A stretch of 64,000 bases of DNA from assembly GCF_000701265.1 (NCBI RefSeq), contig NZ_KL370760.1, positions 311,137-375,136 of the forward strand. The letters are read 5' to 3'. The notes under the pieces were generated by a model. That model had not been told where the DNA came from. It saw nothing but the letters and a program-made list of their open reading frames with translations, and searched no databases. How positions within the stretch are numbered: the stretch's first letter is position 1; the number at the start of each line of letters is the position of its first letter. Below, one piece after another: positions 7,548 through 17,346 of the stretch. The translations under genes and the position numbers were made by a program. Source of the stretch: Legionella wadsworthii DSM 21896 = ATCC 33877. GTDB taxonomy: Bacteria; Pseudomonadota; Gammaproteobacteria; Legionellales; Legionellaceae.

Positions 7548-9836
7548 TTAACACATTGGATTACTGGATAGGATGGACCAAGTATCATATTCCTCACCCT
7601 TATTGATATCCATAAGTTTAAGGGCTTCTTTATCTAAGGCTCGTATCTCTTCTCCTGAGCTTGATTGATTGAAAAACCAAAAATTCCCTGTGTAATGATA
7701 TTTAACTGCATTCGCTCCAAAAAGGGTAATGGCACTAATGACTATATTAGCAACTACAAGCAAAATATTATATATAACTCTATAAAAGTCAGACTCAATT
7801 TCAGGATCCACTATTTTTAAAATGGCATCTTCTGCTTTTTTTAATTGATTATGTGCATCCATGTTATTCCCTTTAAGTGCTTCATAAGTAATCTTATATA
7901 TATTTTTTCTATAACTTTCTTCCTCAATCTTCCATTTTGCAAGCGTATCTCGGTAGGAATCGGAACTATAAAATCGTTCGTGAATTTTTTTACATTGAGC
8001 CTCTACCCGCAAAATGACCTGGCGAAAACGTTGTGCTTTTTCGGTATCTTCTTGTGCGGACAACTCAATTATTTCCTGACTGAGTTTTAGATCCTGCATT
8101 TGCATCACACAAATAAACCGTTCCTGTAAACTTTTAGCTAACGACAATTGTTCCTTGTCATCTATATTAAGCACTTCATACCCTTGAGTAGGTATTACTT
8201 TTCTTATACCTTCAAAAAGAACATCTATCAACACCTTTAGCGTGTCACCTTCAAACTTTTCTAACTGGGGCAAAAGCAAGCGTAATGCGCGGCCGTTACT
8301 ATCATTCTCTAACACTGAAAGATAGTCTGCAGCTTTACCATGTTTTGCTTTTTTTAATACAAGCAAAGCAGTGCTTGCGGATTTCAATTCCTGTAAATTT
8401 AATAAATGTAACTTGGAATTGACTCCATGAAACTTCTGAAGCTCTTTTGAAAAATGATATGCAATGGATTTGCGTAAATGCCGAGACGGATCCAAAGCAA
8501 TTTTTTGCAATTTTTCTATGCTTACTGTCTTTGTCTTATCCAGAGCAACCAAACTGGAAGCCATTAATGGGTACTCTTTCGCCGCCTCAACAATTTGTTG
8601 GTACCCGTCAATGGATAAGGCCCCTTTCACCCAAAATATCAAACACAATCGTTTCGTGTTTTCGTCAGGTAATGAATGGATGAATTTTAATTCCTCAAGT
8701 TTTGTCGGATCTGCAAAAAATTGAGGTACATCTTGAGTGAGTTCTGGTTCTAACTCCACCAAACTATGAATTGCCCGGAAATAGGCTTCCTCCGATAAAA
8801 TGATTTGGATTAAAGGATCCGGATAATTCTTTTGAATTAAAAAAGGGAGTAATTGAATTTGGGTTTCATGCCACATGAATCCTTTAAATCTATTAACACA
8901 ATCGATATTGGCGAGAAACTGGCGGTTTTGTTCTAGGATTCCCTTATCATAGAAAACAAGAAGAATTTTTAATAACCTTTTATTAATCTCCTCATTCGCT
9001 GTGAACTTAACTCCTTTAATTTCTTTTTGTAACTGACTGGATTCAGATAAAATATCCTTGAGCAAGTTAATGGATAAAGGGAGCTCATCAAATAGTTTAT
9101 ACTGGAGAATTAAATCCAAAATTGGATTATCAGCAAATAAAGTAGATAAATTCAGTTCATTAAAAGGAATAGGATTGCGAAGAGTTGCTGTTTCCCCCTC
9201 AATTTGAAACTGACGCATCAACAGAACAATACGTTGAAATCGCAAATTGATTTCATTATGACTGTCCACTGCATTCTGTAATAAAAAGGTCGGTATAGCT
9301 GAATGAATATGAGCCAATAATGAGTGGGTAGAAGATACCGTTGAAAGACTTAGCTGTGGATCGAAATTTTTAATATAAGGCTTTAAATCAAAACTGGTTA
9401 TGCAGATCACTTCCCTATCTTTAGGTTCTGCCTGGGTATTTTTAATTAAACCAATGATCCACTGTTTTGGATTATCCTTTCGGTACATGACCATGATGCC
9501 ACAACTCTCTCCTGCATCATTCACGTAGCCAAAGTCAAGACGAACCAAATTCTGGTGGTAAATCTCAACATCTTCCTCTTCTTTCTTAAGTGGATCGCGT
9601 CCAAATAAATAAGATAGATTACCTGCGCTCATATTGCCTTGCAGATAATATTTACCTTGAACTTTTTTATACCAGATATTAAAAAAGCTTATTGCTTGTT
9701 TGACCGTTCCCAAAAAGTGAAAACTTGGAAGATCTCTAAGTATCGTTTTTGTGTCATCTTTTTGTTCTGCAATCGCCCAGTCCTGTCCAAAAGCATGGAA
9801 GAATTGTTGTGCATTTCCTTTCAGAAAATCAGGCAT
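7548..9836 (-). CDS. Unassigned 762-aa protein with C-terminal hydrophobic segment, candidate effector
   Basis: No family was recognised. Residues 1-680 are soluble and largely helical, with Leu-rich alpha-repeat-like stretches around 230-500 and a charged probable coiled coil around 590-670. A hydrophobic segment spans about 687-711, followed by KYHYTGNFWFFNQ and an acidic tail rich in Glu, Asp and Ser (residues 723-755). A single late membrane anchor with a polar C-terminal tail recurs among Legionella translocated proteins, so a host-membrane effector is plausible but unproven. Gaps to the neighbours are 184 and 146 bases, so it is probably transcribed alone. Confidence 0.55.
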   Translation of the reverse strand: MPDFLKGNAQQFFHAFGQDWAIAEQKDDTKTILRDLPSFHFLGTVKQAISFFNIWYKKVQGKYYLQGNMSAGNLSYLFGRDPLKKEEEDVEIYHQNLVRLDFGYVNDAGESCGIMVMYRKDNPKQWIIGLIKNTQAEPKDREVICITSFDLKPYIKNFDPQLSLSTVSSTHSLLAHIHSAIPTFLLQNAVDSHNEINLRFQRIVLLMRQFQIEGETATLRNPIPFNELNLSTLFADNPILDLILQYKLFDELPLSINLLKDILSESSQLQKEIKGVKFTANEEINKRLLKILLVFYDKGILEQNRQFLANIDCVNRFKGFMWHETQIQLLPFLIQKNYPDPLIQIILSEEAYFRAIHSLVELEPELTQDVPQFFADPTKLEELKFIHSLPDENTKRLCLIFWVKGALSIDGYQQIVEAAKEYPLMASSLVALDKTKTVSIEKLQKIALDPSRHLRKSIAYHFSKELQKFHGVNSKLHLLNLQELKSASTALLVLKKAKHGKAADYLSVLENDSNGRALRLLLPQLEKFEGDTLKVLIDVLFEGIRKVIPTQGYEVLNIDDKEQLSLAKSLQERFICVMQMQDLKLSQEIIELSAQEDTEKAQRFRQVILRVEAQCKKIHERFYSSDSYRDTLAKWKIEEESYRKNIYKITYEALKGNNMDAHNQLKKAEDAILKIVDPEIESDFYRVIYNILLVVANIVISAITLFGANAVKYHYTGNFWFFNQSSSGEEIRALDKEALKLMDINKGEEYDTWSILSSNPMC

Positions 9837-9982
9837 AGTTCATTCTCAAATGCATAATTGAGATGATTATAACCAATTATTCTGGAGATGGTGATGCATT
9901 TTTGCAAAAATTGAGTTTTTTATATCGATTTTATCCGATATGATAGGAGCAAGTCACAATTGGCAATTATTGAGTCAAGTTA

Positions 9983-10849
9983 ATGGGTATGAAGTGTAAT
10001 ATTATCGGTGCAGGCAGACTCGGTAAAAATATCGCGTTGGCTTTATATCAAGCAGATCTCATCTCATCTCTTTCCCTTTGTAACCGCAGTTTGGAAAGTG
10101 CAGAAAAAGCCTGCCAGGAAATTGGCTTTGGTCAGGCTATCAGCAAGATCGAACACCTACCCGATGCCGATATCACCTGGATATGTACGAATGATGATGC
10201 CATTCAAAATATAGTTAAAGCATTAGCCCAAAATAAAAATCTGGAACCTGGTCATTTTGTCATTCATAGCAGTGGGGTACTTAGCTCTTCAATACTTTCT
10301 GTATTGCGTCATCAAGGTTGCTTGCTTGCGAGCTTCCATCCATTAAAGGCATTTAAGACAAACTATCTGCAAGCGACTGCTTTTAGGCAAGTTGATTGTG
10401 TGTTGGAAGGTGACCCAAAAGTATGTGATTGGTTAAAAAATTCATTTAATCATCTTAATTCCAATGTCATCAACATTAAACCTGAAGCAAAAGCGTTATA
10501 TCATGCTGCGGCTTGCATGGCCTCCAATTATTTAATTACCTTGGCTGCGTGTAGTGAAGAATTGCTTCTCAATGCGGGTATGAATCCAGAACAAAGCCGC
10601 CAAATGATGATTCAATTAATGCAAGGAAATCTGAATAATTTAAGTAAAACAGCGCTTATTTCAGAGTCGCTTACTGGACCATTGGCGCGCGGGGATGTGC
10701 AAACCATTAGGTTGCATTTGGACGCTATAGAAAAACCTGATATCAAACAATTTTATCAAAGTGCGGCATTAAGTACTTTGTCTCTCACTCAATTACCTGA
10801 GGATGTAAAAGAAAAAATTAAAAAATTATGTAGACCTGAATCAATTTAA
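9983..10849 (+). CDS. Rossmann-fold protein with DUF2520 domain
   Basis: This 288-aa protein begins with a dinucleotide-binding GAGRLGK motif at residues 9-15 and continues with a helical C-terminal domain containing ALYHAAACMASNYL and LTGPLARGD. The latter is the hallmark of DUF2520 proteins, which resemble F420/NADP oxidoreductases and pyrroline-5-carboxylate reductases. The reaction is unknown. A second ATG two codons in (9989) could be the start; neither has a clear ribosome site. Its stop overlaps the stop of the convergent 1035-aa gene by 3 bases, with no room for a terminator between them. Confidence 0.8.
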   Translation: MGMKCNIIGAGRLGKNIALALYQADLISSLSLCNRSLESAEKACQEIGFGQAISKIEHLPDADITWICTNDDAIQNIVKALAQNKNLEPGHFVIHSSGVLSSSILSVLRHQGCLLASFHPLKAFKTNYLQATAFRQVDCVLEGDPKVCDWLKNSFNHLNSNVINIKPEAKALYHAAACMASNYLITLAACSEELLLNAGMNPEQSRQMMIQLMQGNLNNLSKTALISESLTGPLARGDVQTIRLHLDAIEKPDIKQFYQSAALSTLSLTQLPEDVKEKIKKLCRPESI

Positions 10850-13800
10850 GTATTAACAGTATTTTTGGGGCTGTACGAAGAAGTTTCTGTTAGTGCATCG
10901 GTAGTAGATAGTTCATCTAATGGTCGACCATCCTGTAACTCTTTTTTCGCTATGAGCGTTAGTTCATTAGTATTCCCCTGTACAGGAGGTGGAATGACGA
11001 AAGTGCCGCTTTCCCTTTTTGTTCTCCAATTAGGAATTTCTTCTTTTTCTCTTCCGGAAACTACATGCTCATCAACGATGGCTTTTTGCTGCTCCTCCAC
11101 AACTACTTCTTGTACCTCATCGGCAATTACAGAAGGCGGAACAACCTCTTGCTTCTCGGCAGATGCATCGAAACCTGTTTTTCCATTCGTGTATCTTTCT
11201 TGAATTTCTTGAGTGGCCTTCGCTTTGTAATCTTTGTAATCTTCATGACGTTTTATAAGCCAACCAGAGAGGGTGACCACGCTGAGAAAAATATCCATTT
11301 TTCCAAGGAATTTCCCAAAACTTTTTGGTTCCCAAGAATCAGCCATTTCTTTGGTAAGTCCTTTATGCGCTTGCATGTTACCAGCCTTTCCCTGTTTTAA
11401 ATGGGGAAGTGGAGATTCTGCATTATTTCGATTTAAATTAGAAAAAAAGTTGCCAATTGCTGCGAACGGTTTTTTATACCAAGTCATATTGGGATCTACT
11501 TCTTTCCTAACATTAACTTTGGCAGATGCGCCTTGATCTACATCACTAACAAGTGAAGCACCAGATTGTAAATACTGGTCGTATTTACTATCCAGTTTTT
11601 CAATTAACTGTTCAGCGTGTTCTGAAACGTCTAATGGAGATGAGGCCAATTGTTTTACGAGATCAAAAATTTCACTAGGCGGATGAGCTGCTTCATGATC
11701 AAAAATGGCAACTCGGCCATTGATAGCTTGAGCGCGTTCGTTTCCACTTTTACATCCAGCAATGGATGCCTCTTCGATAAAAATGGATAAAGACTGGATG
11801 AGTTTGGCATATTTGTGTTGATGGTGTAAGTCATTAGCCATCATTCTTTTTAAAGCGGTTTGTGCTTGTTCAACTGGGCTTTCTTTAGGATATTTTGCAT
11901 CGTTCATCCATGCTTCTTTAATTTGGCCTATTATTTTAATGGCCTGTTTTCCTTCCTCTGAGTTAGAAAAGAACAGATCATCATTAGGATAAGAAGGAGT
12001 TTTTGGATCCATTAAGAATTTTCTATAAAGCTGAAATACCTCTTTGGCTCTCCCAGTAGCAGGTTCTCCTGAAAGATTATACAGCATGGCCATTTCAGTC
12101 ATTAAAGTGGCCTCAGTTCTTAGAGAATTGCCTCCGTATCCCAGTTCATCACCATTTCCGTTAACTGATATATTTTGTACAAGACATAATGGATTAGGAG
12201 CATATTTTGCTTCAGGTATAATAACCTCACCCCGCTTCGCCCCATGTTTTATCTTTAGCATCTGCGTTTTATTGTATAAATGTGCGCCACTCAAGATAAT
12301 GCGTGCACCTTCTGACTGTTTGTTACCGTTAGTATCACCTAAAGTATCGTTAATCGCGGTATGCAGGTTATAGGTAAACGCCTTGGCTAATCCTTCTTTG
12401 CCACGAATCACATTTTTAAGATCATACTTAGTCGCAAGTGCTGTTAATTTCACACTAATGTCATTAATGGCATCTTTTTTACTGATGTCTTCTTTCACAT
12501 CCAAAGAAGGTGTTCTAATTTGTAAGCGAGAAGGGACGTAGTCAGAATCAAGGGATATGGTAGCAATTTGCCTGTCAGCGAGCGTACTGATCCCTCTTTC
12601 ATGGGCCGTGTTATCAGAACCTGATATCCAGGTGGCTTGTTGTAAGGCTCCGTCAACATGCAGTAGATCATTATTAGTAGCTGTTGTTGCCTCTGCTAAA
12701 TGCTTCACGTCTGCTTTTTTCAGGTCTTTTCTGGTTAAGCGTTCTCCTGTTGCCCTAACTACCTCCTCCATTAGAATATTATGTGCTTGTATGGAAATAC
12801 GTTTACGTGCTTTATCTAATTCCTCATTAAGAATGACGGTATCTAATGTTCCACCTTTTTTAGCCTCTGCTACGGCATCGATAAACTGCTGCTGAATTAA
12901 GGGCTGGAGCCGTCTCATAGCATTTTGATGTGCCAGAGCCATTTGTTCTTGACGTTTCGATTGCTCTTGGACTAGTTTCGATTTTGCATCGATTAGATAT
13001 TCACCTTTTAATTGATCTTTTGTTTTCTTTTTTTCGGTGATTTCATCGGTTAGTTTTTGAATTTCTTTCAATTTTAGGAAATCAACTACCTTTGCTTTTT
13101 CTTGTTTTTTAATATCTTTCCGAAGCTGCCTTTCTTGGGACTCCGTATCATATTGTTTCTCAATTTCTGCAAATTTAGTGAGGCGTTCCTCCGTTTGTTT
13201 GTCCACAAACTTGGATTCAAATACTTTAGCGTAAGTTCTGGAAGCAAGCGCTAAATGGAAATGCAATTCTTGTTGAAGGGGAATGATACTGCTTTGAAAC
13301 TTAGATAATTGCGCTTGGTCATCTGGGGATAATCCATTTATTTGATATTGTTCCCTGTACTTTTGTTGTAATATCCCTTGCTTTTTTTGAAAAAGATATT
13401 CATCAAAAATTTTGGGATATTCTTCAAAGTCTTCTTCCTCTGTTAAATCATATAAAAGAGAATCAAACTCTTCCTCGATTTGTTCTTTGTTTTTATTTTC
13501 ACTTACAGGATGAAGGTTCATGTAAATTTCTTTAATGCCCGCCAATTTTACATTTTGCTCTTCAAGGGAAAGGTCGGAGAAACCTGGCTCTGTTAAAATA
13601 CCAAGTAATTTTTTAAAATCTTCATCACTGAGCTTAGATTGTTTTTGATAATCTATAAATTGAGGTTCTGTAACTGGAACACTTGTTACGTCGAGACTGA
13701 CTGTAGTGAATTTAGAAGCAGTAAAGGTTTTCTCTCTAGGAAAACCTATTCTAAAAAGTTCTTTATCCTCTTGAGTTAATTCCACATCAATTAGCACACG

Positions 13801-13953
13801 CCCTTGAGGATCAAATAATAAAGCGTCAGGAGCAGACAAAGCTTTTTCTTTAGCTTTTCTAATCAACAACTCCATATACTTTCTACGGGCTTCTATTTGC
13901 TGGGGTGTAAGCATGGTAAATCCCAAACTTCTCTCTATATTTAATATTAGCAT
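10846..13953 (-). CDS. Unassigned 1035-aa coiled-coil protein, candidate effector
   Basis: No known family was recognised. The first ATG may be internal: residues 15 onward (MLTPQQIEARRKYMELL) look like the real beginning. Residues about 140-420 are highly charged, Lys/Glu/Gln-rich and probably coiled coil. About 480-820 is a globular region with ILSGAHLYNKT and GYGGNSLRTEATLM. A moderately hydrophobic stretch (MDIFLSVVTLSGWLI) lies near residue 895, followed by an acidic tail ending in Ser/Thr-rich sequence. There is no signal peptide. Size, coiled coil and lack of enzymatic motifs fit a Legionella effector, but this is inference from context only. Confidence 0.55.
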   Translation of the reverse strand: MLILNIERSLGFTMLTPQQIEARRKYMELLIRKAKEKALSAPDALLFDPQGRVLIDVELTQEDKELFRIGFPREKTFTASKFTTVSLDVTSVPVTEPQFIDYQKQSKLSDEDFKKLLGILTEPGFSDLSLEEQNVKLAGIKEIYMNLHPVSENKNKEQIEEEFDSLLYDLTEEEDFEEYPKIFDEYLFQKKQGILQQKYREQYQINGLSPDDQAQLSKFQSSIIPLQQELHFHLALASRTYAKVFESKFVDKQTEERLTKFAEIEKQYDTESQERQLRKDIKKQEKAKVVDFLKLKEIQKLTDEITEKKKTKDQLKGEYLIDAKSKLVQEQSKRQEQMALAHQNAMRRLQPLIQQQFIDAVAEAKKGGTLDTVILNEELDKARKRISIQAHNILMEEVVRATGERLTRKDLKKADVKHLAEATTATNNDLLHVDGALQQATWISGSDNTAHERGISTLADRQIATISLDSDYVPSRLQIRTPSLDVKEDISKKDAINDISVKLTALATKYDLKNVIRGKEGLAKAFTYNLHTAINDTLGDTNGNKQSEGARIILSGAHLYNKTQMLKIKHGAKRGEVIIPEAKYAPNPLCLVQNISVNGNGDELGYGGNSLRTEATLMTEMAMLYNLSGEPATGRAKEVFQLYRKFLMDPKTPSYPNDDLFFSNSEEGKQAIKIIGQIKEAWMNDAKYPKESPVEQAQTALKRMMANDLHHQHKYAKLIQSLSIFIEEASIAGCKSGNERAQAINGRVAIFDHEAAHPPSEIFDLVKQLASSPLDVSEHAEQLIEKLDSKYDQYLQSGASLVSDVDQGASAKVNVRKEVDPNMTWYKKPFAAIGNFFSNLNRNNAESPLPHLKQGKAGNMQAHKGLTKEMADSWEPKSFGKFLGKMDIFLSVVTLSGWLIKRHEDYKDYKAKATQEIQERYTNGKTGFDASAEKQEVVPPSVIADEVQEVVVEEQQKAIVDEHVVSGREKEEIPNWRTKRESGTFVIPPPVQGNTNELTLIAKKELQDGRPLDELSTTDALTETSSYSPKNTVNT

Positions 13954-14096
13954 AAGAAGAATTAATATAACCTTACGTCTTTTTGTAAAATACCTGTAAG
14001 GAAAATCAACAAAACGTAATTTTGCAGGTCAACAAAGAAAGAGGGTTGTTTTTAATTAAGAAAAATTCATGCATCTTATATAGAAAACATCATTGA

Positions 14097-17000
14097 TTAT
14101 AACTTAATCTCCCTACCAATATTTCCCTGCTTGGCAAGCTTTTTTGCTTTTCTATTTTCATGCCATGTTTGCAATACCACAAAAAATGCAGGGACGAATA
14201 CCACGGCCAGGCAGGTGGATGCCAGCATGCCGCTGCATACAGCAATTCCAATGGAGCGCCGCGCATTAGCGCCCGCACCTGTAGCAAATACCAAGGGCAT
14301 CACTCCCAGGATGAATGCAAAAGAGGTCATTAAGATGGGACGAAAGCGAGTTTTTGCGCCAATAACTGCTGCCTCCATAATTGGCACGTGATGAAGTTCA
14401 CATTGCTCCCTTGCCACCTCAACTATCAAAATCGCATTTTTTGCAGCCAGAGCAATCAGCAGCAAAACACCAATTTGGGTATACATATTATTAGAAAGGC
14501 CTAAAGCCGATAAAACCAGTACAGTTCCCAGTAAGGCCAAAGGTACACTTAATAAAATTGCTGCTGGTGCAATCCAATTCTCATACTGTCCCGCCAAAAT
14601 AAGATAAACCAAAATGAGCGACAGTATAAAAATGTAATAACTCATGTTCCCGGCAACCTTCTCCTGATAGGCAGTACTTGTCCATTCATAAGATATACCT
14701 GATGGCAATACTTGCTTGGCAAGCCTTTCCATCACCTGCATGGCCTGTCCTGAGCTGTAGCCTTGCGCTGCGGAACCATAAATATTACTGGAAGGATATA
14801 AATTATAAAGGGAGATAATCGAGGGCCCTACTGTGGGCGACATGTCAGTCAGCGTGCCTAATGGAACCATTTGTCCCGACTTGTTTCGTACATAATAATT
14901 TCGCACATCGTTAACTGACATTCGTGATGCGGCATCGGCTTGGACATAAACCTGGAATACTTGTCCAAATTTAGAAAAAAGATTGACATACGAAGAGCCC
15001 AGATAGGTTTGTAACGTATCCGATGCATCTCCTACTGAAACCCCTAAGGCTTCTGCTTTAACTCGGTTTATAGGCGCAGCCAGCTGTGGCACTGCAGCAC
15101 GGAAAGAAGTCATCAAACGCTGCAATTCGGGTTGTTGGCTTGCATAGCGAAGCAACTGATCGGTAGCCGTTTGTAATTTTTGATAATCAAAGGATCCATC
15201 TTGCAGTTCAAGTTGCATCTGAAAACCGCCTGACATCCCTAAACCTTGGATGGGGGGCGGGATCATCACCAATATTTTAGCCCCCAACTCTTTTTCGGCA
15301 ATGGCATTTAAGCTTTTATACATAGACAATAAATCTTCTTTTTTACCCCGAATGCTCCAATCTTTAAACATGATGTAAAGAACGCCGCCGTTGGCCAGAC
15401 TTGCACTGTTGTCCAAAAGAGAAATCCCATCAATTGAAATGACATTTTCAATTCCATCCAGTTGGGAAACCTTCTCACTTAATTTGTGCAATACTGCTTC
15501 AGTGCGCTCCAGGCTGCTGCCGTCAGGTAATTGCACATTCATCATCGCATACCCTTGGTCTTCAATAGGAATAAAACCGGTAGGGATATTGCTTAGTCCT
15601 AAAATTGCCAAAATTACGAGAGAAATACCTATAAAACATACGGTCCTACTGTGGTGAACCAGCCGATCGATAAATCCAAGGTATCTATTTTCAATGGGAT
15701 AGTAATACCTATCAAATGTACGGAAAACAATATTCTTTTTTCTATCTGGATCGATGGGTTTTAGCCATAAAGCGCATTGGGTGGGCTTTAAGGTCATGGC
15801 ATTGATAGCACTGATGAAGGCAGTTGCTGCAATGACTAAGGCAAACTGCGCATACATAGCCCCTGTTAATCCTGGCATAAAACCGGCAGGGACAAATACG
15901 GCCATCAATACCAGCGTAATACCAATGATAGGTCCCAATAATTCCGTCATTGCATTAATGGCTGATTGTTTCGGAGAAGTTCCTCGCTCAATATGTTGAG
16001 TTACCCCCTCAACAATGACTATCGCATCATCCACGACAATTCCGATGGCTAAAACCAGTGCAAACAAGGTGAGTAAATTGATGGAATATTTTAATGCCAA
16101 CATCGCAAAAAACGCACCCACAATGGTTACTGGTACCGTCGTTGTGGGTACCAATGTCGCTCGATAGTTTTGTAAAAATAGAAGAATCACAATTAAAACG
16201 AGAATACCCGCTTCAAATAATGTCTTATAGACTTCATCTACTGAAGCTTTAACAAAAACAGTGGTATCAAAAGGAATGGAGTACTCCATACCTGGCGGAA
16301 ATTTCTTAGCCATATTGGCTACTGCTTTACGAACCTCAGTGGCAACTTGCAAGGCATTGGCGCCCGGAAGTTGATATATTCCGATTGCAGCAGCAGGTTT
16401 ATTATTTAATTTAGCGAGCTGGTTATAACTGTTTGAACCTAGTTCAACGCGTCCAATATCGCGAATACGAACAATTTGGGCACTTTGTGTCGTTGTCGTT
16501 GATTTAGCGCTTTGATTGGGATTTTGAGCCACCGTTTTCACAATAATATTGGCAAATTGATCCACATCCGCAAGTTGTCCCGGTACATTGACAGTAAATT
16601 GATACGACTGTTTGTTTACTGTAGGGGGTGCCCCGATTTGTCCTGATGAAACTTCCTGGTTTTGATGGCTAATGGCTTGCAGCACATCACTTGGATTGAG
16701 CGAATAAGCCAACATCTTTTTAGGATCCAGCCAAACACGCATGGCATAAGTACCGGTTCCAAAAATCAGCACATTGCCGACGCCAGGCAGACGAGATAAC
16801 TCATCCTGCATGTTAATTGCGGCATAATTATCAAGGAACAATCCATCGTACTCATTGTTTTTAGAGGTAAGGGTGATAAATTGCAGGATAGCAGTGGATT
16901 TTTGTTGCACCAGCACGCCTTGCTTTTGCACGGATTGGGGCAATTGAGCCATAGCAGATTGAACGCGGTTTTGTACCAATACCTGTGCAAAATTGAGATC

Positions 17001-17297
17001 AGTACCAATCGCGAAAGTTACAATTAAAGTGTAGGTTCCATTGTTTGTACTGGTGGATTGCATGTACAACATGTTTTCCACGCCATTTACTTGCTGCTCA
17101 ATAGGCAATGCCACTGTTTTAATCATGGTTTTGGCATCGGCGCCTGGATAGGTGGTCGTGACTTGAATTGTCGGCGGCACAATTGCTGGATATTGAGACA
17201 CGGGAAGAACAATTATCGCTACCAATCCTAACAGGACGATCAGTAATGCAATGACATTTGCCAATATAGGCCGTTCAATAAAAAATTTAGAAATCAT
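14097..17297 (-). CDS. RND multidrug efflux pump, inner-membrane subunit (HAE1/AcrB family)
   Basis: A 1066-aa proton-driven pump. The N-terminal FIERPILANVIALLIVLLG is the first membrane segment. The paired Asp of the proton relay is in LAIGIVVDDAIVIVEG, and the second-half motifs MTSFAFILGVMPLV and GANARRSIG are intact. Two large periplasmic loops separate the two groups of membrane helices, as in AcrB and MexB. It is the last gene of a three-gene operon, 49 bases after the adaptor gene. The substrate range cannot be read from the sequence. No dedicated regulator gene is adjacent. Confidence 0.95.
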   Translation of the reverse strand: MISKFFIERPILANVIALLIVLLGLVAIIVLPVSQYPAIVPPTIQVTTTYPGADAKTMIKTVALPIEQQVNGVENMLYMQSTSTNNGTYTLIVTFAIGTDLNFAQVLVQNRVQSAMAQLPQSVQKQGVLVQQKSTAILQFITLTSKNNEYDGLFLDNYAAINMQDELSRLPGVGNVLIFGTGTYAMRVWLDPKKMLAYSLNPSDVLQAISHQNQEVSSGQIGAPPTVNKQSYQFTVNVPGQLADVDQFANIIVKTVAQNPNQSAKSTTTTQSAQIVRIRDIGRVELGSNSYNQLAKLNNKPAAAIGIYQLPGANALQVATEVRKAVANMAKKFPPGMEYSIPFDTTVFVKASVDEVYKTLFEAGILVLIVILLFLQNYRATLVPTTTVPVTIVGAFFAMLALKYSINLLTLFALVLAIGIVVDDAIVIVEGVTQHIERGTSPKQSAINAMTELLGPIIGITLVLMAVFVPAGFMPGLTGAMYAQFALVIAATAFISAINAMTLKPTQCALWLKPIDPDRKKNIVFRTFDRYYYPIENRYLGFIDRLVHHSRTVCFIGISLVILAILGLSNIPTGFIPIEDQGYAMMNVQLPDGSSLERTEAVLHKLSEKVSQLDGIENVISIDGISLLDNSASLANGGVLYIMFKDWSIRGKKEDLLSMYKSLNAIAEKELGAKILVMIPPPIQGLGMSGGFQMQLELQDGSFDYQKLQTATDQLLRYASQQPELQRLMTSFRAAVPQLAAPINRVKAEALGVSVGDASDTLQTYLGSSYVNLFSKFGQVFQVYVQADAASRMSVNDVRNYYVRNKSGQMVPLGTLTDMSPTVGPSIISLYNLYPSSNIYGSAAQGYSSGQAMQVMERLAKQVLPSGISYEWTSTAYQEKVAGNMSYYIFILSLILVYLILAGQYENWIAPAAILLSVPLALLGTVLVLSALGLSNNMYTQIGVLLLIALAAKNAILIVEVAREQCELHHVPIMEAAVIGAKTRFRPILMTSFAFILGVMPLVFATGAGANARRSIGIAVCSGMLASTCLAVVFVPAFFVVLQTWHENRKAKKLAKQGNIGREIKL

Positions 17298-17346
17298 TTC
17301 TGTAGTCTTCTCATATTAATCCATAGATGCAACAAGGATTGAACAT

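Noticed and set aside
10865..13000. Several open frames of about 110 codons opposite the 1035-aa gene
   Set aside because: They are antisense to a single continuous long reading frame with protein-like composition.
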